Made by a program: the position numbers and the translations under genes. The notes beneath the pieces were generated by a model, which had not been told where the DNA came from, searched no databases, and saw only the letters and a list, made by a program, of their open reading frames with translations. Source: Diprion similis (Eukaryota; Arthropoda; Insecta; Hymenoptera; Diprionidae). Taken from it: a stretch of 64,000 nucleotides of DNA. Below, piece after piece: positions 15,001 through 27,500 of the stretch (position 1 is its first letter; each line of letters opens with the position of its first letter). The stretch is from positions 20,380,501 through 20,444,500 of the forward strand of contig NC_060114.1 in the NCBI RefSeq assembly GCF_021155765.1, written 5' to 3'.

Positions 15001-16622
15001 TTCTGAAAAAAGTAATAGACGAAATGGAAGATACCAAAAGCCGTGAACTTCTAACGAAAAGTAAATGTGCAGACACTTACGTAAGCGGGTATAAACTCGG
15101 TATCGAGAAGATAATAGAGAAGGTGATACGGAGCATTGTGCAAATAGCAATCAGGGGTCACGCGCCTTTGGCAATTGGAGTCATCAGCGCAGTCTGGAGT
15201 AAGCTGAAGGTTGTGATAAAAATGAGCACACCGATTGAGCAAGAGTTTGACTCTGTTCAAATCGCTCTCCGTAACACCCAGGCAAGAGGTTCTGTTCGAT
15301 AGTAAAGCCACATAGTTAGCCGGTGACCAGCTTCGGCAGCATTTTTTTTCTGTATCATCGTGCTGTTTTTGGAGTTGGGTTTGGCACAAAGATGGAAATT
15401 CGTTGTTGGCGCGTAGCGCAGCGTCGATGTGGCACTGAGCCAGTATTCCTTCCAAAGACCATAAGTTCTCGGTACCAGAAACAGATCTGAGGACAATACG
15501 AGCATAGGCGGCAGTCGGGGGATTACAAAAGAAGCCGTCGCTTTCAAGGTGGACATGACTCTTTATGGTCTCTAAATTGTCGGAATGGAAATTCTGTTTC
15601 TTTTCCAACTCCTTTAGCACCATCCATTTGTCTTTTTTCACATCTTCCTCCTCTCTATCCATATTTTTTTTATTCTTTCCATATTTTTTACCCTTGTTTT
15701 TACCCTTTTTACGAGTCTTTTTATCCACAGTTATCTGAGTTGTCGCGTTGTGAGTCGTTAAACTTGTTTCATTCTATTGACAAAACGGTACATTGTTAGA
15801 TGTTCAAGTGCATCAATTATAACAATGATAGGATAGTAATGACTCACTAGGCTCATAGATTGAAAAATATGATGATAATATTCCAGAGGATTTGCGATAA
15901 GATTTCCTCGAGGCCTGATTGCTTCTATTAAATTTTGCCATGTTGTTAATCTCGATGCCAAGACTGTTCCTCGAGCTTCGAAACCCTGTAAAGTTTATTA
16001 TTATATTAATAAATTAGTATTTACTGGATTCATTGGAATGTACCATAATTCCTATGATTTATACTTGATGAAAATTGCACTGCTAATCAGGTAATTTCCC
16101 GCGCGACTAATGTTTAGAAAAAGTCCGTCTATTTGACTATTCAATTAAAACGAAAAAATTAAAAATTGGAGATTCAAATTCGTGATCATTGTGAATTGGC
16201 ATAAAACGAATGATGAAGTATAAAATCCGGCTAGTCACATGCCATAAAATAAAAAGGGGTTGAAAGTAAAAGGTAAAATCTTCATTCACCAATCTACAAT
16301 ATAAGCAATCTAGTAAATGTATTATTCATGGCTCAAGAAAAAGTGTATTTAAATTGTTAATCATGGGATTCCCCTTCTGCGTGTGAAAGCTTAGCCATTC
16401 ATATAAACAGACAATGATTGTCTAAATAATCGTAAATGGTTATGAGATTGATTTTTCATCGACAAGAGAACTTGATATACTTACTAATTGTGGGTCGGAA
16501 AAGTCCGGGAATTTTTTAGTAGTTAACGGGACTATCAAACAAGTTGAAGAGAAGACGAAAACAGCGGCAAGAATAGCGTAGGGATGATAAGCCACGACAC
16601 GGGAAAACCACCATATTTCCAT
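12042..16622 (-). CDS. disp: Protein dispatched (RND-type transporter for Hedgehog release)
   Basis: Dispatched is a polytopic plasma-membrane protein that releases lipid-modified Hedgehog from producing cells. Nine minus-strand exons join in phase: 16622-16485, 15985-15848, 15773-15081, 15002-14615, 14518-13929, 13845-13282, 13179-12879, 12783-12483 and 12399-12042, giving 1156 residues. After the first membrane segment comes [18 protein letters not shown], a family hallmark, then a Cys-rich loop (about residues 93-323). The sterol-sensing region carries [10 protein letters not shown]. The second half has [15 protein letters not shown] and then [12 protein letters not shown]. Both GxxxD motifs of RND carriers are therefore intact. 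The start [10 protein letters not shown] sits right before the first membrane segment. An 83-base intron (12482-12400) gives a basic then Ser/Pro-rich tail; without it the frame stops at 12356. Confidence 0.93.
12811..12829. repeat. (G)19 homopolymer in a dispatched intron
   Basis: Nineteen consecutive G on the plus strand sit inside the 95-base intron 12784-12878. On the transcribed strand this is a C-run upstream of the acceptor CCCTCGCAG, where it may act as the polypyrimidine tract. Confidence 0.9.
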
Positions 16623-19468
16623 GATTGTACGTAAGAATATTTACTTTTGAGGTACGCGTCAAGTTTAATATTATTGTTATTTAGTTTTCTACGCACTATT
16701 TGATAAAGGACTAATTGAAAATTGAGCAAATATCGTGTATATATAGGTACAATACCGATAGCACGGCGTTGAGAATAAGACAATGGAAATTTTACTTCAG
16801 TCTGTAATATAGAGTTTAAATTTGATTTTCTAATTTCAATTATCGCGATTCTTGCGTTCTAGGAGAAAACAAGACCAACGCAATTTTAATTACAATTAAC
16901 ATCTGGGTTCAGGACATTAGTTAAAACACCGTTCGCGATATACACTGAGAATTTCCAATAATCGCGTCGTCCTTTCCAGAGAGGCAGAGATTTGGTAATT
17001 TTTATTATCATACCGGCGCGGTTATTTTTTTTAACGTTAAGACGCCTAAGTTTACATTTGTATTTGAAAATTGAAATATTAACTATACATAAGTGTGGGA
17101 TGAGTGTTTTGTTTATACTGGAAAAGACCAATAAATTCGAGGTTAAAGCGTCATTTCTACTATTAAGCTACTGTTGAGACTAACGGATACGGACGCATGC
17201 GCGTTTTTCTCTCTGTTATCCCATCCGTGGAGTTGCTGGTCGCTGGGAGAATTGGGAAAACCTGACACGCGCACTGATATCCTACGATGTGCAGAAAACT
17301 AGGCGACGAAATTGCAAAAATGAAGTTCGTAAAGTTAGTAAAGCACTTGAGATGACGATAGACAAGTTTCATCATTTTTGCGCAGCTTGATTATGACAAA
17401 TGACTTCAAGTTTCGTTTGCGCGTTTTCGCATTTCGGCGTAAACGAAAATAAAATCGGGATTATGATATTTGATTATCCGCTCTTTGAATAAATTTTTGC
17501 AGCAGTGATCTTTAAACTCGAAGTTTTTTGTTTCACTTCCATATTAATTTTATAAGGACTTCACAGGAAACCGAATAATTTTTTTATTTCTGCGCAACAC
17601 TACATTACATTTTGTAATTCAACGCAAGAAAAATTATGCAGTTTGTTCTTTCGGTTCATTCGCTGCTCGGCTGCAACGTTACGCAGGAGCGTGACAATAA
17701 TACATCAGAAATAAATTTGAAACTAAAAATATCAGTGGCCAAAATGATTGTATAACAACAAGCACGACGCTGTGATTGGCTTTAGCTTGATACTTTAAAC
17801 GAAAATTATCTGTAATCCTTGTATCATCAAGTTAATTTGGTCATCCTGTGGGCTGCAGTACCTACAAATCGAATAGATTATACCATTTAGAATTGGTGTG
17901 TCATACCCACAACCTAATACGATGTATTATGTCACTATAGCATCGTTATTTGTCATCGGAAAAAAACGCTTTTTTCCTTTTGGTATTTGCATTTAATGAC
18001 TTCATATTACCGTGAATTCTAAAATACTCGCGTGAATTTCAATATGTTGGCAAGACTGCGAAAACGCAGGTAATGGCGGTTAATAAACAATAGCCATGGG
18101 GACAGTGGTGATGAAGAAGGGCAATCTAACGGGGAAGTCCCAACGGGAAGGCCATGGCTGTGAGCCGACTGGTGACGCTAGTGGCGTTAGAAACAAAATG
18201 TTAGAACAATGATCTGTGTTCTCTATAGTTTGCGGCTGTGCGTCATAAATGGAGAAATGCTACTGTCGACCCATCTTGATATTGTTAATAGTAAATAGAA
18301 ATAATAACACTGTAGTGTGGAGATTAATTGATTGTGTGTTTCCTTATGGATTTTGATAAATATTTTTAAAATTGGATATTTGTGCACTGGGTTAACGATT
18401 AGGGATAAATAACGCTAGTTGAATCAGTGTCAACTGCAGTATGTCAAACCACAATCCTGCTCGCAGAGCTTATGATCCGGACGCCATTTTTTAGTTGGCG
18501 CCTATTACCACCAACCACCGATCGCCTGTCTTTTAACTATAATAGTTCGACTAGCAGGGGGTGTGTAACGCATTAAATATAAGGAAAAAAATAATAAAGG
18601 AAGAAGAAAGATCGTGTGCGCGCAGCGCGGGGCGGTGATAAGAACCAATTTGCTTTCGAAACGTAGCAAAAGCCTATAGAGTGTGGGGGAAAAACCAGAG
18701 CTAAACAAAACACTCTCTATATAGAGGAGGATAACCGTTGATATAGCGACAGCCTGGAACACAAAGGTAATATATGTGCATACTTGACTACTGACATTTG
18801 GTCATACTTCGATGGAAACGTAACATTAAGCCATTATTCTCGGAGCTCTAGTTTCAAACGAGAAAAGTAAATATTTTTACCCTCAAGGCAGGATCGCGAT
18901 AACATCAATCCATTTGTAATTTGCGTCTAAATTGTTTGTCTTGGAACATCCTAACGGTTGTTTTTCTTCTCCCGCAAATCCGCGCAGGTTATCATTTTCG
19001 ATATTTACTTATGGTAAATACGTCGCTAGATATGACCAGGCAAATACAGCAGAGCTTATGAACATTGCAATCAATTTTTGATCATGCATATCAAGCTTCA
19101 TCAAAACACGCTTCCTACTTTCTCAACATGGCCCGAATGGTTAAAATTTTTCATACGTTCGCCAAATCTTTGAAATTATTTCCACCATGTGAAACGTCCT
19201 GTACGTCTCTACTTTTGCCAAACATTTTTTTGTACTGTATTTATTATCCTTATAGGCAATAAATAAATAAATAAAATAATCGTCAACCAATTTTCTTTTT
19301 ACTCCAAACCTGAAACACCTCTGAATTACACACACTTTTTACACGTCGAACACAGCGTCGATGTTACATAAGAATTGGCAACTTGCAGTGCTAAGTTCTC
19401 TGCCATAAACGCGACCAATACCTCGGCAGAGCCAATGTTCTAACTACTAGAATGGTAGCAAGAGGAAG
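16623..19468. other. Divergent promoter region of dispatched and the WWP/C2HC gene
   Basis: This lies between two divergent start codons. CpG-rich patches occur near 17170-17290 and 18050-18240. An AAAG/GTAATA donor near 18765 together with a TACTAG acceptor just before 19450 would fit a non-coding first exon of the plus-strand gene, but this is unproven. I see no other gene. Confidence 0.45.
17194..17203. promoter_or_regulatory. NRF1-type site CGCATGCGCG
   Basis: A near-consensus NRF1/EWG motif in the CpG-richer patch about 570 bases upstream of the dispatched start. It is inferred from the motif alone. Confidence 0.35.
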
Positions 19469-22067
19469 ATGAGGTTTACGACGGGGCAAGAGCCAGGGGA
19501 CCGGGCAGAACTCGGGCACAACCAACTCCCCGACAACTTGGACGAGAGTATGATGGCTGCCGCTGAATGCAAGGAGCCAACTGATGCCGGCTGCATTGAG
19601 GAGGGTTCTATGATTTCAAATCTTCCACTCCTTTTTGCGGATGGGTATCTAACTTCCCTGGAAAAAATCACCCTGGTAATTAGGACGTTGAACTTAATTA
19701 GGAGGATCTGCACAGAGGAATTATTAATTATATTGCTCAACTTGTATTTATGTTGAGAAATTCAGACTTTTCGATTACCAATTTCCGATAATGAATGAAT
19801 GGTTTCGCAGCCTCAACTGGAACGTTTCATAACATTTATGGTGCAATGCTCGTTCGGGCACGATACCGCAAAGGTGATTGGCGAACCGCAATGGTGGCCT
19901 AAGGAGATCAAATTCACAAATCCCTTTGTACGGCCTCGGAAGATAAACGAGGTAATTATTTGCAGCGAAGTAGTTGGCAGCCAGGTACTTAATTTCTTGT
20001 AGCATGAAATCTGATCTTTCTTCTGCTTCTCTTTGTTGCAGAGCTGGATGGGGAACCTGAAGAAGCTGGTATTTCGTTGCTATACATATCACCGCAGCGA
20101 ATATTTGCTCAGGTTTTGTTCCCACCTCGCTCAACACCCGAGAGATAAGCTGGAATATGTGGATAATTGGGACTCAACTACGAGCCTTTTCCACAAAAGC
20201 ACTGGAAAGCTTCTCGTCACATTCCGGAATGAAAATATGGTGCGCTCAATTTACTTGATCGTAGATATTTTAAAAATTATTCCCTTATATTTCTGTGAAA
20301 TACTTACACTTTACTGTCTATGAATGATCATAAACATTTGGCATGTTTTCAATGTTGTTTTCAATGTTGTTTTCAGAATTACGATAAGAAAATTGAAAGC
20401 CCGCGAAGATTGCTGCTTCCAAGGAATAGCGGAGTTTCTGGACCAGCCAGCAAAACGAAACAGCAGCTACAGACTGTGGTTCAGCCAGTTCTGTGCGATG
20501 ACATATATCTCTGCGATAACTGTGACGCTGAGTTCGATGGGTTCAAGAAAATGAAGGTACACCATAATCTTTTATCTGTTCTCTTACCTACTGTCAAATT
20601 ACAGAACTAAAACCATGAAAATTAATTCCTCTTAGTAAATTAGTCGGAATTTCGTTACTAAACGGTTTCGAATGTTTTAGGAACATGAAAAATTGTGCTG
20701 CGATCAGGAACAGAGCAGCGGCAATTCACGGCCTGTTACGCCGGAGATATCGGCAGGACCACAAATGGTGCAAAACCAGTTTCTGGAGTATTTCGCGTTA
20801 TCGTCAAACGACTCGAAACGTTTACCGAAAAAATCCTGCACGGAATCGACCACAAAAACGGAGGCGGTTCGAAGCTCTAGACGGATAAGGGGATCGGTAA
20901 ACCTGGCACGATGCCCGACGATTCCGTTCTCCTCCCCTGCCGGTATAGCGATGGCTAAAAAATCTCGTACCATGACAGAAGTAACGCAACAAGAAAGACT
21001 TGAAAGGATAGAGCGATACTTGATCGCTCCACCGCTTAGCAACGGTTCTCGACCGAGATGGTTAGACAGAATAACGGACACTAGCCGATGGATCGTATCG
21101 CATAAAGCGAATCGTGACAAGCCTCCTCAAGACGACTACGTACACGAGTACAAGTTCAATTCTTTGAGGGGCAAGCCCAGTACGTATTGATCGACGACTA
21201 GCCTTATAATTTAAAAGGGGGCACAGACGTTTCGAATAAGAAAAATAACGGCATGTACGTTTGTGCCCCTTTCTGTGTACAAACAAACGCCCCAGACTTT
21301 AGTGTACAGTACAAAGGAAATTTTATCACGCATCATTGACAAATGACCACCCTTTTTATATTTCAGTATTAAGCATTCGATCGCAGATACTCTGCGTCGC
21401 ATGTCGCAAGGCTATCGTACCCATAACTTTACTAACGCCTCGACAGATCGACGAGTTGAAAAATAACCTTGACAAATACCAGCTCCCAAAACAGCGCGTT
21501 CGACAAATACGGGGCGGTGGACCACGTCCCGCACCCAAATCGAAACGGCGTCGTTCCTTCTCTTCCTCCCTGCCCGCCAAGCGTAAACATGCGGGTGATG
21601 AAAACGACTTCATCGTCATCGACGACGATGAGTTAGCAACAGTGACGCCCATTACACGGGTGCTAGAAACTCAGGATTCAACCGAGCCCGCGAGATCACC
21701 GGAAGCTAAGAAGCTCAGGAGCAGTTTCCAGCATGAGAAGGAGAGCCTTGAAACGAATTTGAGTCGTTTATCGACAATTCGAAACCCTGAGCTCAGAAGG
21801 GAGCGAGAAAAATCATCGACCGTAGAGAAAATGGTAGCAGTTATCGACCTCTGCTCCTCGGACGAAGAGGATAATTCGAACGGAGTTGGTAATACGTGCG
21901 ATGAAAACAGAGATCCAATGCAGTCGGAGAATCGAAATGTTACACCGACCTTTCTTACAAACTTTATACCTAGGCAACTTCGCATTGGTCCATGCGTTTA
22001 CACGACTGATTCAACAAGCGATTGGCTGAAGAGGATATCCGAGCCTTGTTCCGGCCTTTTAGAATAA
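19469..22067 (+). CDS. Uncharacterised nuclear protein with NRF1-like WWP motif and C2HC zinc finger
   Basis: Six exons (19469-19675, 19811-19951, 20042-20239, 20377-20556, 20681-21179, 21367-22067) join in phase to give 641 residues. Residues 95-107 read PQWWPKEIKFTNP, then SWMGNLKKLVFRCYTYHRSE begins at 117. From memory this resembles the end of the NRF1/EWG DNA-binding region, where WWPEDI is followed by a W..L..IV..CY..H pattern. A single C2HC finger follows, with Cys228, Cys231, His244 and Cys248 (YLCDNCDAEF then EHEKLC). The C-terminal half is basic, with KSKRRRSFSSSLPAKRK, and then acidic, with FIVIDDDEL and IDLCSSDEEDNS; the last two resemble SUMO-interacting stretches. These features point to a nuclear DNA- or chromatin-binding role, but I do not recognise a named gene. 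Confidence 0.85.
21213..21274 (+). ncRNA. Pre-miRNA-like hairpin in an intron
   Basis: AAAGGGGGCACAGACGT pairs with ACGTTTGTGCCCCTTT to give about 16 base pairs with one bulged G and one G-U pair, around a loop of roughly 25 bases. The hairpin lies inside the 187-base intron 21180-21366. I recognise no known microRNA seed. It could be a chance hairpin. Confidence 0.25.
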
Positions 22068-24549
22068 CTACAACGATCGTAAGGAAGACAAGACGCCTTT
22101 CGACTAAGTAAATAGCTTAAGGAGACATAAGAAGCTGATTATATGTCCGTTTATGGTTTTGAAGCGCGACGAAAATCGAGATATTGTGTCAGCTCTGTTC
22201 GTAAGGAGTGAAAAAAAATTGCAATTTTTTCGACGCTTTTTCGAGTCACAGAGATTTTAGAATTTACCGCCCGACGATAGTCTGATAAGTGTTATAAAAA
22301 TATTTAAATTTTGTTTTGAAATATGCGAAGCGATACTTTTACGTTTATATTTTTAGATAAATGTTACTAATTACAACGTAGACCGATAATGTGGAGAAAA
22401 GCCGATTCGATCGAAATGAATTTTATAAAATTTAAAATATATTTTGCCCCTAGATGTATTTATTTTAATTATTGTTAATTTGGTTTTTTTTTTGTTTTTT
22501 TATACGCGAAAGATATATTTTCTTGTCATTGCGATGAGACAGCCGATTTCTCTTACATTATCTATGGTCTTAGTTGGACCTGAACATAGTAGCTAATTTT
22601 AATACAACAGAAATCGAAAAAGGCGGCTTAAGATGCGTATCTTGGATTCTGATTCGCCGAATCACAGAGACTTTAGGGATTATTATTATTGTCATATTTA
22701 CCTGACAAAAAATCGGCCAATTTGAGACGCAATTTTTATCGTTGAATCGAAGTTTAAATCATACATGTCAGCTAGTCCTTGAGAAGGAGACGTAATGTTC
22801 ACCTGTCCAGAGAAATACGGTTTATAGATAAAATAGAGTCTTTAGTTTTTTGAAACGCAATTTTTGAAATTCCGTTCGACCGGTAAATTGAGAAAGACAA
22901 ACGTACGGGAACGAAAAAACGGTACTACAATTCGAATGTGCCGCTTTAGGAGTAAACACATTATACCGTCCACCAGTGACGTAATAACAGTAACTGAGTG
23001 ACTTTGATTTCTCAATTTTTCGGGTCTATCACGGGAAGACCTGACAATTCCTTATTCAGCTTGTCTTTTGATTCTCCAATTAGCTTGTCAATTATGGGTA
23101 TCAATTTTTCCAACAGATTCGTCGAGAGGCTCGTTCCTTATAATGTAATCTTTTCCGTAAATGTGTTAGGTTAAAGTATATATTATACACACATATACGT
23201 ATGTTTTATTTGAAATTACCATTGATTAGTTGAAATTGCTGCGTCAGCCACGATTTCAATGCCGGTATCATTTAGTTGGGCGTATTTTTGTAAAGTTAAA
23301 ATTTCATTCTGTTATTCGAAAACACAGTTTTGATCGTTAAACCGGTCGATAACGTTTCTTTTAGGGTGCTGAAATTATACTATTTTTGTTTCCTCACTAA
23401 AACCCAAAAATTTTTTCGCGATAGTAAATTTTATTGAATTGTTGAACATGATTAAATTAATCGTTGAATTGATCAATTATTTTTATCATACCGTATCACA
23501 AAAAGATTAAATCAGATAACATTAAAAGGGCAAATTAGTTAGACAGTCTGCTGTACGTACAGAAACTTTCTTCTTACGTATTGTTTTCATTACGCGTTAC
23601 TATTACTACATTTGTTATATTAAGTTAGAAAACTAATATTTTTCAATAAAAATTTATCAATGTATTCCTGCGCACTACTCATCTTTACAATTATATCATA
23701 TTTATCGTCATCATTATTATTGTTATTATTATTATTATTATTCGAATTATTACGTTTTTGCCCGTATTAAAAAATCAAATACATTCACTTTGGCAATATT
23801 TTTGCAATCCGCAAAGAAGAAAGATGAAAAGTTCACTCTCATTATTGAATTGATTCGATTATTTTTTAAGTCGACAAAAGACGGGACGTTAGTTCGTTGT
23901 TTTTTCCAACTCGTTTCATCGGAATTGACTTGTTCGCGTATCCATTTTAACGATATTTATTCACTTATTACTATGTATCTACGATGTACAATATATGTAT
24001 ACATAATATGAAAATACGCTTATTCTGTCAGCTCTAGCTATGATTTTTTAGGAAAATCAAGCAAAAATTAAATCGAATGATTGAACTATCTTTTTTGGGT
24101 GAAATATTTATTGTTTGTTGCACGATTCTAAAAGTTCGTTATTGAAATGGACAGGTGGAGCGCAGAGAGATTTGCACACGGTACGAATGCACGATAGATA
24201 TTGTTATTATAATAAGGTAGATTTGTATAACTTACTACGACTACGATATCTACATATACGGCTGTTTATATCGAATTATCATGACGGTTATTATTATTAT
24301 GATTACTACTATTGCTATAATTGTTACTGTTATTAATATTTTTCTTTTTTTTATTAATATTCATACAACGACTTGCGACCGATAACTATCGTTTAGATGA
24401 TTATGCGTACATTTATATAGTGATAATGTATAGTAGTATTACAGATATGTTAGCACATAATTATATATTTTCTCATTGTAATATATACCGCAGACATTTT
24501 ATTTAGATTGTATTTCAATATCTAATCATAAACTATACACGCATGTGAT
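22068..24549. other. Long AT-rich 3' flank of the WWP/C2HC gene
   Basis: There is no convincing open frame. The region holds several AATAAA signals, for example near 23645, and a TTA/ATT trinucleotide-rich stretch near 23705-23745. Part of it is probably 3' UTR. Confidence 0.5.
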
Positions 24550-24569
24550 CCCCCCCCCCCCCCCCCCCC
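24550..24569. repeat. (C)20 homopolymer
   Basis: Twenty consecutive C on the plus strand in otherwise AT-rich sequence. Confidence 0.9.
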
Positions 24570-27500
24570 GTATACAAATGTGTATTTATATTGAATTATC
24601 AACGTTATGCGCTTATTTGAAAACTGTCATTATCATACACCCGATTTACATCACGCGATATCATTGTAATGAATTTATTAAAGAGATATATCTATCATAA
24701 AATTTATTTCATTTTGATTTCTACTTGTTTCATTTTTTTTTTTTTTTTTCATTTACATGGCGCGCAATGGACCAGAGACGGATGGAATGGATCATTTGTT
24801 CGGCCCTTATATTACGAAGACGCCATCTGGTGGCAGTAAATAATACTACAGAGCATATTTACTGTGTCGTATTTAGTTATAAAAGCGATTTTAAGTCGCA
24901 CTATTCATCTTACAGGAATCTAATGTCACTTAACGGAGGTCCTGCAGCTTGCACAGTATTTTTTAAGCCTTTGTATTCGCTAATTATTTACCTAAAACGG
25001 TCAGGTGACACCAAATCTTGACGCCATATTGCCTTAACCACGCCCACGTGGTGCTTGCGGTATTTGCCTCTGATCGTGAGAGAAGTATTAATGATAAGTT
25101 AGAAAGAATCAGATCAGAATTTGTTGAAATAGTGTGAGAAATGACATTAATTCATGCGTCCCTCCAATCTTTCGAGACAAATTCGTTGACTCCACATTCA
25201 AAGAAACTACGTATTACTTTGATACTACTAGAAATCTTTTGTCCGCATTTCAGGTTACGGTTCCACTCCGCCCTTCATTGGAGTCGCCTTATCACCTTTG
25301 GCGTGAGCCATTGTGTTTCAGGGTTTGGTTGGGAGGAGGTGGGGGGGTGGGGTGGGGGGGGGGGGGGGGGTAAATCAGACGGGTAAGTAGTTTACCGGCA
25401 GCGGGTGACTTCATTTTACCAAGAACTACCCCGCCGAACTAGGTCGCAGCCGATCGTGAGTCATAGATCAGCCCTGCTCTCGCCATGTTTCGCAATATTT
25501 GCTAATGCTGATCGTATAGCTCGAGGAACTTTGGAACGTGTTCAGCTGACCAATACCTGTTGGAGAGTAAAAAAGGAAATAAATAAATAAAAAATGACTC
25601 GAGGAACGGAAAGAAAGTATGAATTTGAGGCAAATTTTTAATATACTTTAAACAGTCACATTCTATATCCATTATATGTGACAATTTTAATCCTTTTAGA
25701 ATTGAATTAAAACAGATGGTGGAGTTTTTTTTTTAAACGTACACCGACTCTGTATTAATTATTGAATTTGTATTAACAGGTGCCGAGATTAAAATTTTTT
25801 TTCTCTAAACAAAAAATTAACTTTAATTATCCTGTAAGATTAGAAACGAGAATGAAAATTACGCGTATCTTTTTTCTACACTTTAGCTTCACTTCTTCGA
25901 CTAAAAATCATACTCAAATAATGAAGTGTCAGTCTTCGATATACTTTTCTCAGATAGGTATTGGAACTATTGGCCAACGCCACCTCTTGAAAAAAATTTG
26001 TCGATTAAAACTTTTGTTATGAATTTTTGAAATGTATGTCCACTAGAATGACAATTATTCTCATAGGGTTAAACCCCAAGTTTTGTCACGCCAATAGAAT
26101 CGTATTTATAATTGTAATCATACGTGGTCAGAGGAGAATGAATCAATCACGTTACTTCAAATATAATTATACCAGATTCCAGATTGCCTCAGCGCGGATG
26201 ATGGCTACTGCGATTCGGTCATTCCTCAATTTCACGTTACATTTCATATTAACAGAATTCTCTGTGTCATCGAATTAAACGTCAGAATTAGTACGACGTC
26301 ATCTCTTACAGCTACACAGAAGGAATGACAGCAACTGTTGGTAAGACTTTAGATCCTTATTTAGCATCTGCAGAGAGTTTGGAACTTCGTCCTTTCCATC
26401 GCATCAGCAATTCAAAGGCTTTCTCATGTATGCCACTAAGATTATACTCTAATAGATGCATTTTTTCTCAAATTTCATCGAGTTGGTTGTAGAATTTCAC
26501 AATTTTCCTTACTCGAAGCTGCAAACAATATTTGTAGAACTCTGGGAGGAACCGCATGTAAGTCAAGAGTATATAACGTGGTAAGGTCGACATGGTATAT
26601 ATACATATATTGTACCGAGTGACGTAATCCCCGGAAATCGGTTCGAACTGTGAATTGTCCAACACCGTGAACAGATTTCTGGGAACTAAATACACGAATG
26701 TCCGTGATCTAATGTTACGCCTCGTGAATCAAATAGTTCGATCATTAAGTCACGGGAGTTAATTCGCAACGCCATTCATCTTCGCGCGGCGCTGTAAAAT
26801 GATCAGGCTAAAGTTTGTAACGTGAGTGTGATGATGCGTCTTTGGCAAAAGATTGCTTGAAATTTAGTAAACTGTTAATAATAATTGATAAAAATTTTTC
26901 AACGTTACAACTAACTTCAGCCTCGTGAAAAATAACGTTCTGCAACTAATCTCTTTGCTGGTACAGTAATGTTACGTCGGATTGACAAGTTCAGTGTACA
27001 GTAGTTGCAGCTGCAACCATTACCGTCTCTTTTACTGTTTCCGTAATTATAGCACGTCTGTAAGATGAAAAATTCAATTACTATGTAAACATGACCGTTA
27101 TGTGATTTTTGACCTAGGCTGCAGTGGATGCCGAGAGGCACATGATTCGCGGTAACAGGACACAGTAGAAGGATGACAACCATTATATCCATCACGGACG
27201 AAGGAACATGCAGATTCCCAGTACGTCACCACCACGATTATCAACGACACACATTAATAACTAAGGGATTCCCAGCTAATTGGAGATCCGTGTCGCGTGC
27301 CACTCTGCGCGAGGTTTATTTCCACTGTTCGTGGATCCTGGAAGGTTGATGAGAGGATGGTGACCATTTCATGAAGAAATAATAAATAGAGAATAGAAGT
27401 GTCGTCTAAGCTCAGTCAACACTAGGGTCTATAAAAACTTGAGATCACGTTTAAAAATAGGGAACTTGATGTGTACATGTAGCCGAGCGTAGGTATGATG

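Noticed and set aside
15024..15302. Plus-strand 92-residue frame
   Set aside because: It is antisense to a well-supported dispatched exon.
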